Source of the DNA: CAZWVR01 sp964637235
GTDB taxonomy: Bacteria; Bacteroidota; Bacteroidia; Bacteroidales; S143-33
Direction of reading: 5' to 3'
Length of the DNA stretch: 29,947 nucleotides
NCBI GenBank assembly: GCA_964637235.1
Contig: CAZWVR010000020.1
Span: forward strand, 1-29,947
Under the pieces are notes generated by a model, which worked only from the letters and a program-made list of their open reading frames with translations, was not told the DNA's origin and did no database searches. Numbering within the stretch: the first letter of the stretch is position 1; every line of letters starts with the position of its first letter. A program made the translations under genes and the position numbers. This document shows positions 1 to 8,189 of the stretch, in pieces.

Positions 1-256
1 GTTAACAAAACTATAAGTGTTTTTTTCATGGCTGAAAGATTTAAAAGTTTCTACCCGCAAGATAGAACTATTCAAAACAAAGAATGTATGTAATTTTGGA
101 TAAAATGTATAAGATTTTTGCTAATGAATTTTTCACTAATCAATAAATTCACGTGTAGCAAGTTGTTTTTAAAATTTTTTCTTTGATAAATACTAATTAT
201 TTACAAAAAAGTGAATGGATAAAGAGAGCATTTATCGTTTTAAGCATAAATAAAGA
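1..256. other. gene-poor AT-rich stretch
   Basis: No gene is convincing here. One frame is open from the first base to a stop ending at position 93 (about 30 codons, with an ATG at 28), so the 3' end of an upstream gene is possible, but I recognise nothing in it. Positions 183-251 in a third frame can be read as a short hydrophobic-basic peptide (WIKRAFIVLSI near 216-248), which could be the frameshifted N-terminus of the cation-transporter remnant that follows. That link is inference. Confidence 0.3.
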
Positions 257-424
257 TTATTAGGAGGCATTTCATAGTATGCACTTTTTGCAGATGGTAT
301 TTATCCGCTTTCGGATTTGGCTTCGTCTTTTGCTGTATTTGTGGGCATAGTAATTTCTAACCGAAAAAGCAAGAATTTTTCTTATGGTTTGTATAAGGTT
401 GAAAATCTAATATCTTTGGATTGT
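257..424 (+). pseudogene. remnant of a cation diffusion facilitator (CDF) transporter gene
   Basis: Read from 257 in the frame of 317, this segment gives LLGGIS, a TAG at 275-277, then YALFADGIYPLSDLASS, AVFVGIVISN and FSYGLYKVENLISL. The order (glycine-rich helix end, S/AxxADxxxxxSD, hydrophobic helix, small basic loop, YGxxKxENL) matches the first to third transmembrane region of CDF metal/proton antiporters. That family is normally about 300 residues; only about 50 remain. An in-frame TAG cuts the N-terminal part, and similarity stops abruptly at about 424, where base composition changes. The longest open piece starts from a TTG at 317 and runs on to 544 through unrelated sequence, so it is not a real gene. 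The assignment rests on motif recognition; a chance membrane-like peptide is the alternative. Confidence 0.6.
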
Positions 425-660
425 AGCAAGATCCATAAATCCAGTCCGTCAGGACGGCGCAGGTTCAGACAGACGGAAGTCTGCCCAGTTTTTATCGCAT
501 ATGTAAAAAAGACTTGCGGGAAGGAAGAGGACGACACAACATAGCCTACAGAATTATTCGTGGGACACGAGCATTAGCCCATAAAGATCCCCCAAGGATA
601 GCGCAAAATTAAGCCACGATCACAATCTGCAAACCGCGAAGCACTACCAGCATAACAACA
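425..660. other. GC-richer, hairpin-dense non-coding block
   Basis: This block is visibly richer in G and C than its surroundings and has no credible reading frame. It contains several short perfect inverted repeats: ccgt-CAGG-acgg at 446-457, cagac-GGAA-gtctg at 470-483 (a GNRA tetraloop), and tcgtg-GGA-cacga at 558-570. It starts exactly where the CDF remnant stops. It could be a dispersed repeat, a decayed mobile element end or a structured RNA; the sequence alone does not decide. No tRNA, tmRNA or riboswitch consensus that I know fits. Confidence 0.35.
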
Positions 661-697
661 TAATATTTAAGAAAAATACAAAATTTCAAATAAAAAA

Positions 698-728
698 TTT
701 GATTTAAAAAAGCAAAATATTATTTTTG
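698..728 (+). promoter_or_regulatory. Bacteroidota-type promoter for the DUF349 gene
   Basis: TTTG at 698-701, a 19-nt spacer and TATTTTTG at 721-728 match the Bacteroidota -33/-7 consensus (TTTG, 19-21 nt, TAnnTTTG) exactly. Expected initiation is near 734-736, giving a leader of about 47 nt before the ATG at 782. Confidence 0.6.
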
Positions 729-730
729 CA

Positions 731-757
731 AGACTTTTAATCTCAAAAGTCTTTTTT
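731..757 (+). terminator. terminator-like hairpin in the DUF349 leader
   Basis: agactttt (731-738) and aaaagtct (745-752) form a perfect 8-bp inverted repeat with a 6-nt loop, followed by a T run to 757. It looks like an intrinsic terminator for transcripts entering from upstream. The predicted start of the local promoter falls inside the left arm, so transcripts begun there would not fold the full stem. Confidence 0.45.
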
Positions 758-781
758 GAAAAACATAGAAAAAAACGTGCT

Positions 782-2698
782 ATGGAAACCTTAAATAACA
801 ATATGGACAATCAACTCAATACTTCTCAGCAAATACAAAATTCATCACAAGAACAAAATAATGAACAAATATCAGACATTATTCAAAGAAAAATACAGGA
901 AGGCAATATGACAGAAGAAAAATACCAAGACTTACGAAAAGAAATATCACAAAAAACCAAAATACAACAAGAAGAAAATGAAATACAAAAACTCAATAAA
1001 CAAGAGATATACGATAAAATGTTAGAATTATTGAACCGAGAATTTAATGAAACTATAAAAGATAAATTTGAAAAATAAAAAAATAATTACTACAAAATTT
1101 TTAACAAAGAAAAAGAAGAAAAAAGAGAACAATGGCTAAAAGAAGGAGGAGATGACACCAATTTTAAATATGAACAAGAAGAACTTGACAAAAAAATAAA
1201 AGAACTAATAGAGCGATATAAACGAGTAAAAGAAGAATACAGAGAACAACAAGAAATAGAAAGACAAAGGAACCTTGAAAAGAAAAAAGATATAATAAAA
1301 CGCATAGAAGAACTAACAACTAAACAAGAAAAATTAAATAAAACATTCGAAGAGTTTAAAGCTCTCCAAGAGGAATGGCGAAATACAGGTCCAGTTCCAC
1401 AACATGAGGCTAAAAAAATCCAAGAAAAATATATTTTCATAGTAGAAAAATTCTATGACTGGGTTAAGCTCAATAAAGAAATGCGCGATTTAGATTTCAA
1501 AAAGAACTTAGAAAGAAAACTGGAACTATGCGAAAAGGCAGAAAACTTACTCTTAGAACCGCGTATAGTAAAAGCATATAAAGAATTACAAAAACTCCAT
1601 CAACAATGGAAAGAAATAGGACCTGTACCAAAAGATAAACGAGACGAAATCTGGGAAAGATTTAAAAAAGCCTCAACAATAATTAACAAAAGACATTACG
1701 AATATTTCCAAAACTTAAAGAAAGAACAAGAAGGAAACTTAAAAGCAAAAACCCTCCTATGCGAAGAAGCAGAAAAAATCGCAAATGGAGATTATAAATC
1801 AGCCAAAGAATGGCAAGATAAAACAAACGAAATAATTGAACTTCAAAAAATATGGCGTCTAATAGGTTTTGCTCCTAAAAAATATAATAATGCTATATAT
1901 CAACGATTTAGAAAAGCTTGCGATAAATTTTTTGAGAAAAAAAGAGAATTCTTTAATAAATATTCCGAACTAATGGAGAAAAATCTCCAAATAAAAATGG
2001 ATTTAATAGCCCAAGCCGAAAGCCTTAAAGAAAGCACAGAATGGAAAAAAACCACAGAAATATGCATAGAGCTACAAAAGAAATGGAAAGAAATAGGACC
2101 TGTGCCAAAAGATAAAAAAGACGAAGTATGGGAGCGCTTTATAAACGCTTGTAATTACTTTTTTGAAAGAAAACGGGAATACTTTAAAAAACTTAGAGAA
2201 CAAGAAGAAGAAAACCTTAAGAAAAAACAAGCTATAATCGAAAAAATAAAAGCAATAGACACAAAAGATAGTGAAAAAGCACTAAAAGAACTCCAAGAAC
2301 TTGAAAAAGAATGGACAAAAATAGGCTTTGTTCCACTGAAAGAAAAAGCCAGAATACAACGAGAATATAATAATGTCGTTAGAGAAAAAATGATAGCTCT
2401 GAATATTAAAAATGTAGATAACGAAGATGAACAATTTATCCAACGCTTACTTAAATCTCCTAATCCCAAAGCTGCTCTTAGACGCGAAATAGAACATACT
2501 CGCAATAAAATATCTAAACTGGAAAGAGATATGATTCAACTTGAAAATAACCTCGCTTTCTTTGAAAAATCCAAAAATGCTGAATCTATATTACAAAATT
2601 TTAGAGAAAAAATTAAACATCAGAAATCTAAACTACAAGTTTTGCATAACCGTCTTAAAAATATGATTAAAGCATATAAGAGCATAGAGGAAAAATAA
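782..2698 (+). pseudogene. DUF349-repeat protein gene interrupted by one in-frame TAA
   Basis: The product is a highly charged helical protein with five DUF349-type repeats. Each has the core ELQxxWKxIGPVPxxxxxxxWERF or a variant; centres lie near 1365-1440, 1580-1710, 1840-1960, 2060-2200 and 2290-2400. Family members are about 600 residues and of unclear function. The whole span is a single frame with one internal stop, TAA at 1076-1078 (codon 99). Family-like sequence resumes in the same frame directly after it (KNNYYKIF, then EQWLKEGGD), so this is a point nonsense change, not a frameshift. The separate open pieces are 782-1078 and, from the next in-frame ATG, 1481-2698 (405 residues), which would lack the first repeat. 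The gene lies just upstream of pyrG (4-nt gap). A consensus error is possible. Confidence 0.8.
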
Positions 2699-2702
2699 TA
2701 CA

Positions 2703-4325
2703 ATGCCTGTAAAATACATATTTATAACAGGAGGTGTGACATCTTCCTTAGGAAAAGGGATTATAACCGCTTCACTCGGAAGGCTATTACTTTCCAGAGG
2801 TTTTAAAGTTTCTATACTGAAAATAGACCCATATCTAAATATTGACCCAGGAACTCTAAACCCATACGAACACGGAGAATGCTTTGTCACAGAAGACGGA
2901 GCTGAAACAGATTTAGATATAGGACACTACGAAAGATTTTTAAACATAAACCTCTCTAAAATAAACAATGTTACAACAGGTCAAATATACCAAACAGTTA
3001 TAAATAAAGAAAGAAAAGGTGACTATTTGGGAAAAACAGTCCAAATAATTCCTCATATTACTAACGAAATAAAAAAAAGAATAAAACTTGTCGCAAAAAA
3101 ATATCAACCAGATTTCGTAATTACCGAAGTAGGAGGTACCGTAGGAGATATAGAATCCCTTCCTTTTATAGAAGCAATTAGACAATTGAAATGGGAACTG
3201 GGCAAAAATAATAGCATAACAATACATCTGACATTAGTACCTTATCTATCTGCTGCTAACGAACTAAAAACAAAACCTACACAACATTCAGTAAAAATGC
3301 TGCTGGAAAACGGTATCCAGCCAGATATCATAATTCTCAGAACCGAAAAACCACTTACAAAACAAATAAAACAAAAAGTATCTTTATTCTGCAACGTAGA
3401 AACAAACTCCGTAATAGAAGCTATCGACGTAAACACTATCTATAAAGTGCCCCTTAAAATGCATCAAGAAGGTTTAGATAAAATCGTTTTGCAAAAACTA
3501 AATATCCATCCAAAACAAGAAATAAATCTAAAAGAATGGATAAAATTCCTCGATAACCTGGAAAAATACAACGATGAAGTAAAAATCGGAGCAATAGGTA
3601 AATACGTAGAACTACAAGATGCCTATAAATCTATAAACGAAGCATTCGTCCATGCATCTGCAAAAAATAATATTAAAGCCAATATACAATGGATTGCTTC
3701 GGAAAAAATTACCGAACAAAATGCCCACAAAATTCTTAAAGACTTTGACGGAATTCTTATAGCACCCGGTTTCGGACACCGCGGTATTGAAGGTAAAATA
3801 CAAGCAGTAAAATACGCAAGAGAAAATAAAATACCTTTCTTTGGTATCTGCTTAGGTATGCAATGCGCAGTAATTGAATTCGCACGTAATGTTCTGAAAT
3901 TAAAAAACGCCCATTCAACGGAAATGGACCCCAAAACCCCATACCCAGTCATTGATCTGATGGAAGAACAAAAAAATATTGTCGCATTAGGCGGTACAAT
4001 GAGGCTCGGAGCATACCCCTGCAAAATTATTGACAAAAACTCTATCACCGCAAAAATATATAAACAGGAAGTAATATACGAAAGACACCGCCATAGATAT
4101 GAATTCAATAATGAATATTTAGAGAAATTCTCCGAATACGGTATGAAAGCCGTCGGTATAAACCCCGAAAGCAACCTCGTGGAAATTATGGAACTTAAAA
4201 ATCACCCTTGGTTTATAGGTGTCCAATTTCACCCTGAATATAAAAGTAGAGTACTAAATCCACACCCTCTTTTCATAGATTTTATAAAAGCAGCTTTAAA
4301 GTATAAAAAATCAAAAAAAAACTAA
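2703..4325 (+). CDS. pyrG: CTP synthase
   Basis: CTP synthase converts UTP to CTP in the cytosol using ATP and glutamine-derived ammonia, the last step of pyrimidine nucleotide synthesis. The 540-residue length is normal. The N-terminal synthetase domain (about 1-270) starts with the family signature TGGVTSSLGKG (ATP loop, Lys18), followed by DPYLNIDPGTLNPYEHGE. A class I glutamine amidotransferase domain (about 295-535) carries the nucleophile Cys383 in GICLGMQ and the His510/Glu512 pair in VQFHPEY. APGFGHRG (354-361) is the loop next to the glutamine site. The gene sits 4 nt after the DUF349 gene and 3 nt before yidC, so all three are probably co-transcribed from the promoter near 700. All key residues are present. 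Confidence 0.97.
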   Translation: MPVKYIFITGGVTSSLGKGIITASLGRLLLSRGFKVSILKIDPYLNIDPGTLNPYEHGECFVTEDGAETDLDIGHYERFLNINLSKINNVTTGQIYQTVINKERKGDYLGKTVQIIPHITNEIKKRIKLVAKKYQPDFVITEVGGTVGDIESLPFIEAIRQLKWELGKNNSITIHLTLVPYLSAANELKTKPTQHSVKMLLENGIQPDIIILRTEKPLTKQIKQKVSLFCNVETNSVIEAIDVNTIYKVPLKMHQEGLDKIVLQKLNIHPKQEINLKEWIKFLDNLEKYNDEVKIGAIGKYVELQDAYKSINEAFVHASAKNNIKANIQWIASEKITEQNAHKILKDFDGILIAPGFGHRGIEGKIQAVKYARENKIPFFGICLGMQCAVIEFARNVLKLKNAHSTEMDPKTPYPVIDLMEEQKNIVALGGTMRLGAYPCKIIDKNSITAKIYKQEVIYERHRHRYEFNNEYLEKFSEYGMKAVGINPESNLVEIMELKNHPWFIGVQFHPEYKSRVLNPHPLFIDFIKAALKYKKSKKN

Positions 4326-4328
4326 TTT

Positions 4329-6212
4329 ATGGACAGAAATCAATTAATAGGACTTTTTCTCATTGGTTTAATACTGATAGCTTATGCAATATGGATCAGC
4401 CCTTCAAAAGAAGAACTGGAAAAAAGACAACATTACTTAGATTCTCTTGAAAAAGTAAAAAAAGCACAAATTACAGATACAACTGCTATTACTACAACCA
4501 AGAATGTAGATACTTCCCAAATTTCTAACGACAGTTTAAAAATAAAACAACTGACAAAAAAATATGGAATATTTGCAAATGCTGCACAGGGCGAAAGACG
4601 TTTTATAACTATACAAAACGATTTGATGAAAATCCGAATTTCTACAAAAGGCGGACGCGTTTATTCCGTTAATTTACTTAAATACAAAACATATAATAAA
4701 AAACCACTCATCTTATTCTCCGGCGATAAAAACATCTTTGATTTACGTTTCTTCGCTAAAAATAAACTTATTCAAACACAAAATTTCTACTTTGAACCCA
4801 TTGAAACAGACAGTATCATTGACGCTTCAAAAAAAGAAAAAACTTTACATCTTCGTCTTAAAGGTTCCAATGATAATCAATATGTAGAATTTGCATATAC
4901 TGTAAAACCCGGAAGCTATCTCGTAGACTTTAATATCAACTTTGTAAATCTTGACAAACAAATAGACCAAAGAACTACATTTTTAGACATATTCTGGCAA
5001 CAATATCTGCCTTCATTAGAAAAAAGCATTAAACAAGAGCAATACTATACCACTATATTTTACAAAGGATATAAAGACGCAGTAGAAAACCTCAATGGAA
5101 GAAAAGATTTTGACAGCGTCGGAATAACTACAAAAGTACGTTGGATAGACTATAAACAACAATTCTTTTCAACCTTCCTAATAGCTAAACAGTTTTTCAA
5201 TGAAGCCTATATGAAATTCGAAAAACTCAATGATACAATCCTACTGAAAAAAATGACCTCAGAAATACAAGTCCCATTTAATCACGGGAAAAATGTTAAT
5301 ATACCATTATTATATTACTTCGGCCCAAATAAATACAGCATATTGAAAAAAATAAAAATTAACGGCGAAAAATTACGAATGGAAAAAGTAATACCACTGG
5401 GAGGCGCACTTTTAGCTTGGATAAACAAATGGATTATCATAAAACTATTCAATTTCTTAGGCAAATTCATACATAACTATGGACTGTTAATTCTAATAAT
5501 GACCCTAATCATAAAACTAATATTATTCCCATTGACATATCGCTCATACGTATCAATGGCAAAAATGAGAGTACTAAAACCAGAAATAGATAAAATACTC
5601 GCTAAGATACCGGAGGACAAACAATTAGAACGGCAACAAAAAACTATGGAACTATACCGTAAAGCAGGAGTAAGCCCTCTGGGAGGATGCTTACCAATGC
5701 TCCTGCAATTACCTATTCTGATTGCTATGTACCGGTTTTTCCCGGCTTCAATAGAACTACGCCAAAAAAGCTTTTTATGGGCAGATGACCTATCTACTTA
5801 TGACGCCTTTTTCCATTGGCATACACATATCCCTATTCTTGGAGATCATCTAAGCCTATTTACCCTTTTAATGGCTATTACTCTGGTTATCAATTCATTG
5901 GTAACAAACACCTCAATGGATTCTAATAATCAGCAAACTAAGCTAATGAGGTTTATGTTTATATACCTAATGCCAATACTGATGATTATTTGGTTCAATA
6001 ACTATTCCGCAGCACTTAGTTATTACTTTTTCTTGTCAACTTTAATAGGAATACTTCAAACTGTTTTGATAAGAAAATTCTTTATCAACGAAGAAAAATT
6101 ATTGGCACAATTAAAAGTAAATGTAAAAAAGAATAAAACGATTAAAAAATCTAAATGGCAACAACGCTTAGAACAAATGGCAAGAGAACAACAAAAAAGA
6201 AAATATAGATAA
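4329..6212 (+). CDS. yidC: membrane protein insertase YidC
   Basis: YidC inserts and folds inner-membrane proteins, alone or with the Sec translocon. The 627-residue protein has the layout found in Gram-negative bacteria. There is an N-terminal membrane anchor (about 6-23), a large periplasmic beta domain (about 75-360), and a conserved C-terminal insertase core of five membrane segments. That core starts near 385 (YGLLILIMTLIIKLILFPLT) and includes GVSPLGGCLPMLLQLPILIAMYRF in its second part. The tail is strongly basic (KKNKTIKKSK and KRKYR), as expected for a segment near the ribosome. The ATG lies 3 nt after the pyrG stop. Nothing is truncated. Confidence 0.96.
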   Translation: MDRNQLIGLFLIGLILIAYAIWISPSKEELEKRQHYLDSLEKVKKAQITDTTAITTTKNVDTSQISNDSLKIKQLTKKYGIFANAAQGERRFITIQNDLMKIRISTKGGRVYSVNLLKYKTYNKKPLILFSGDKNIFDLRFFAKNKLIQTQNFYFEPIETDSIIDASKKEKTLHLRLKGSNDNQYVEFAYTVKPGSYLVDFNINFVNLDKQIDQRTTFLDIFWQQYLPSLEKSIKQEQYYTTIFYKGYKDAVENLNGRKDFDSVGITTKVRWIDYKQQFFSTFLIAKQFFNEAYMKFEKLNDTILLKKMTSEIQVPFNHGKNVNIPLLYYFGPNKYSILKKIKINGEKLRMEKVIPLGGALLAWINKWIIIKLFNFLGKFIHNYGLLILIMTLIIKLILFPLTYRSYVSMAKMRVLKPEIDKILAKIPEDKQLERQQKTMELYRKAGVSPLGGCLPMLLQLPILIAMYRFFPASIELRQKSFLWADDLSTYDAFFHWHTHIPILGDHLSLFTLLMAITLVINSLVTNTSMDSNNQQTKLMRFMFIYLMPILMIIWFNNYSAALSYYFFLSTLIGILQTVLIRKFFINEEKLLAQLKVNVKKNKTIKKSKWQQRLEQMAREQQKRKYR

Positions 6213-6215
6213 TTA

Positions 6216-6246
6216 TTTGATTATTAAAAAAAAAGTTATACCTTTG
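6216..6246 (+). promoter_or_regulatory. strong Bacteroidota-type promoter for rpsP
   Basis: TTTG at 6216-6219, a 19-nt spacer and TATACCTTTG, whose last eight bases (6239-6246) are TAccTTTG, give a perfect match to the -33/-7 consensus. It lies between yidC and rpsP, so rpsP can be expressed independently, at a leader length of about 27 nt. Confidence 0.75.
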
Positions 6247-6278
6247 CCGAGCCTTAATAAACAAAATAAAAATATATC

Positions 6279-6791
6279 ATGGCAGTAAAAATAAGATTAC
6301 AAAGAAGGGGGAGAAGGCATCGTCCGTTCTACGCAATAGTAGTTGCGGACAGCAGAGCGCCACGAGATGGCAAGTTTATTGAAAAGTTGGGTTATTACGA
6401 CCCTACTACAAATCCTGCTACTATTGAACTAAATTTTGACAGAGCTCTTTATTGGCTACAAGTCGGTGCAATACCTACCGATACAGCACGCTCAATACTA
6501 TCATATAAAGGGGTGCTTCTTATGAACCACCTATTAAAGGGCGTAAAAAAAGGAGCTTTGACAGAAGAACAAGCAAAAGAAAAATTCGAACAATGGAAAA
6601 AAGAAAAAGAAGCTAAAATCCAAGCTAAAATTCAAAAAATTAAACAACAAAAAGAAAAACAAAAACAACAATTACTTGAACAAGAAGCAAAAATACGAGA
6701 AAAAAGAGAAAAACTTCTTGCTGAAAAATATGCAGAAAAAGCTCAACAAGAAGCACAAGAACAACAAGAACAAACACAAGAGGAAAATTAA
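6279..6791 (+). CDS. rpsP: 30S ribosomal protein S16 with long charged C-terminal tail
   Basis: S16 is a small-subunit protein that binds 16S rRNA early in assembly. The first 80 or so residues are the S16 domain, opening MAVKIRLQRRGRRHRPFY and including DGKFIEKLGYYDP and LQVGAIPTDTARSIL. Typical S16 proteins are 75-90 residues; this one is 170 because residues from about 95 onward are a Lys/Glu/Gln-rich, probably helical extension. Such extensions are common in Bacteroidota; their role is not established. The gene has its own promoter upstream and a strong terminator directly downstream, so it is a one-gene unit. Confidence 0.95.
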   Translation: MAVKIRLQRRGRRHRPFYAIVVADSRAPRDGKFIEKLGYYDPTTNPATIELNFDRALYWLQVGAIPTDTARSILSYKGVLLMNHLLKGVKKGALTEEQAKEKFEQWKKEKEAKIQAKIQKIKQQKEKQKQQLLEQEAKIREKREKLLAEKYAEKAQQEAQEQQEQTQEEN

Positions 6792-6812
6792 CTCAACAGT
6801 CTAAAAAATACA

Positions 6813-6842
6813 GGGGGGCATCTAAAAAGGCTCCCCTTTTTT
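6813..6842. terminator. intrinsic terminator after rpsP, probably bidirectional
   Basis: The left arm (ggggggc, 6813-6819) and right arm (gctcccc, 6830-6836) form a 7-bp stem with one G-U pair, followed by six T. On the opposite strand the stem is followed by tgtatttttta, so it could also stop transcripts of the convergent minus-strand gene ending at 6942. Confidence 0.85.
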
Positions 6843-6941
6843 ATTTTAACATCATTACTTTTTGGACACACCCTTTTTATTATTACAATATTCTGATTTT
6901 CAAAATCTTATAAAACACTATTCCTATTTAGCCACAAAATC

Positions 6942-7907
6942 CTATCCAAAAACAGTAGAGAAAAAGTCAGGAAAGAAATAAAAAAACACACCCAAAAATC
7001 CGGCAATAAATAAAACAACTAAGACAAATAAAATTATAACTAATACATTTGTAGAGCTACTTTTACGCCTAATTTTATTAACTATACGTAAAATATCCAA
7101 AGCTGTAGTATCAGCCTTTATTTTCTTAACAATTTCTAAGGTTTGCTTATCAGTAGGATCATTTACTAGATGAATTACCTTTTCTAAAATATTTTTATTA
7201 GTAGGATCCTCAATAAGCTGATTTAATAGAGAAATAATATCCTGTTGCTTTTTTTCTAATTCTTTGTTTTGTTTATATAGAGCTTCATTCTCCTTTTTTA
7301 ATTCTTGAAGTTTTTTGTTTAATTCATCTAATCTTTTAGGGAAATCAACACCTTTAAGATATTGGGAAAGTTGGGCTGTTGATTGTGCTAAATCAAGATA
7401 ATTATCTAAAATTTGTTGTTCCTTATCCAATCTATTGTTATGATTATCAATAAGTTGGTTAATCTTTTTTTCTAATAAATCTATTTGAGACTGAAAATAA
7501 TTTTTTATTTCGCCTAAATTTTCCTCAGTATGTTGTATAAGGGTATTTATTTTTTTATCGTAATCTTCGGTTATCTTTTTTATAAACTCCTGAGTTAAAG
7601 TTTCACTTTGCATAGAAAGCTCAGCAAATTTGTTCAAAATTTCCTCCTCTTCTTTCATTCTGTCCATAAAACTCAAAAAAATCTTATTGATATTCTCTTC
7701 GGTATGCTTATATGTTTTATTCATATATTCAGAAAACAAAGCCTGAATCTTATTCAATTGTTCTCTGAAATCCTCGTTCATTTTCTTAGCAGCGTCAATA
7801 ACTTCCTTAGTTAGCTCCCCGGAGCGATTTATCTTTTCAACAGCCTGATCCAAAGTAATAAGTTCCTTCTGCAATTTAAGCAGTTCTGTATTTATTTGCT
7901 CAATCAT
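6942..7907 (-). CDS. tail-anchored coiled-coil protein, function unknown
   Basis: This 321-residue protein is almost entirely charged heptad-like sequence (about 1-235), with long Lys/Glu/Gln/Leu coiled-coil stretches and no recognised enzyme motif. A degenerate pair of short repeats follows (LLNQLIEDPTNKNILEKV then LVNDPTDKQTLEIVKK, about 225-265). It ends with a single strongly hydrophobic helix near 288-312 and a few aromatic residues. With no signal peptide and a C-terminal membrane segment, the coiled coil should face the cytosol. The layout resembles membrane-tethered organisers or chemoreceptor-like rods, but no chemoreceptor signalling hairpin is visible, so I give no function. It is monocistronic, flanked by the rpsP terminator on one side and a promoter near 7951-7981 on the other. 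Confidence 0.8.
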   Translation of the reverse strand: MIEQINTELLKLQKELITLDQAVEKINRSGELTKEVIDAAKKMNEDFREQLNKIQALFSEYMNKTYKHTEENINKIFLSFMDRMKEEEEILNKFAELSMQSETLTQEFIKKITEDYDKKINTLIQHTEENLGEIKNYFQSQIDLLEKKINQLIDNHNNRLDKEQQILDNYLDLAQSTAQLSQYLKGVDFPKRLDELNKKLQELKKENEALYKQNKELEKKQQDIISLLNQLIEDPTNKNILEKVIHLVNDPTDKQTLEIVKKIKADTTALDILRIVNKIRRKSSSTNVLVIILFVLVVLFIAGFLGVFFYFFPDFFSTVFG

Positions 7908-7950
7908 AAGCGTATTTTTTTAAAGTATGGCAAAATCCGTGCAATTTTTC

Positions 7951-7981
7951 CAAAAGTAAATAATTTTTAGAAAAAAGTAAA
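7951..7981 (-). promoter_or_regulatory. probable promoter of the tail-anchored coiled-coil gene
   Basis: On the minus strand, TACTTTTG (complement of 7951-7958) matches TAnnTTTG. TTTA (complement of 7978-7981), 19 nt upstream of it, is one base off the -33 element. Predicted initiation is about 38 nt before the start codon. Confidence 0.45.
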
Positions 7982-8135
7982 ATTAAAAATTTTGACCACA
8001 GTTATTACATCTTCCTAATAAATAAATTATTAAATTCAGCTATTGATAAAAAATATTTTTAACGTAAAAATTTAATTTACATTGCTAATATCAAGGAACT
8101 GCAAAATAATTTTATACTGACTTCAATCAACAAAT

Positions 8136-8167
8136 TTTGCAATTTTGAAAAACATTTAGTCTTTTTG
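8136..8167 (+). promoter_or_regulatory. probable promoter of the Omp28-type T9SS cargo gene
   Basis: TTTG at 8136-8139, a 20-nt spacer and TCTTTTTG at 8160-8167 match the Bacteroidota consensus with one mismatch in the -7 box. The 8190 ATG would then have a leader of about 16 nt. Confidence 0.4.
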
Positions 8168-8189
8168 TATAACATAAAAAAAGTCTATT

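Noticed and set aside
1..93. Frame open from the window edge with an ATG at 28
   Set aside because: Only about 30 codons and not recognisable; it could be the end of an upstream gene but cannot be supported from this window.
317..544. Open reading frame of 75 codons from a TTG
   Set aside because: Only its first third resembles a protein family (CDF), and the rest runs through the hairpin-rich block with no family-like sequence; it is a fragment, not a gene.
1076..1078. TAA recoding (alternative genetic code) to explain the split DUF349 gene
   Set aside because: TAA ends most intact genes here at the expected family length, and a normal RF1 with a PxT motif is encoded, so TAA is a real stop.
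1141..1154. Shine-Dalgarno-like gaaggaggag followed by an ATG, as a restart after the internal stop
   Set aside because: The ATG at 1152 is in a different frame and reaches a stop after about 15 codons. The purine run encodes the conserved KEGGD of the DUF349 protein, and Bacteroidota rely little on such sites.
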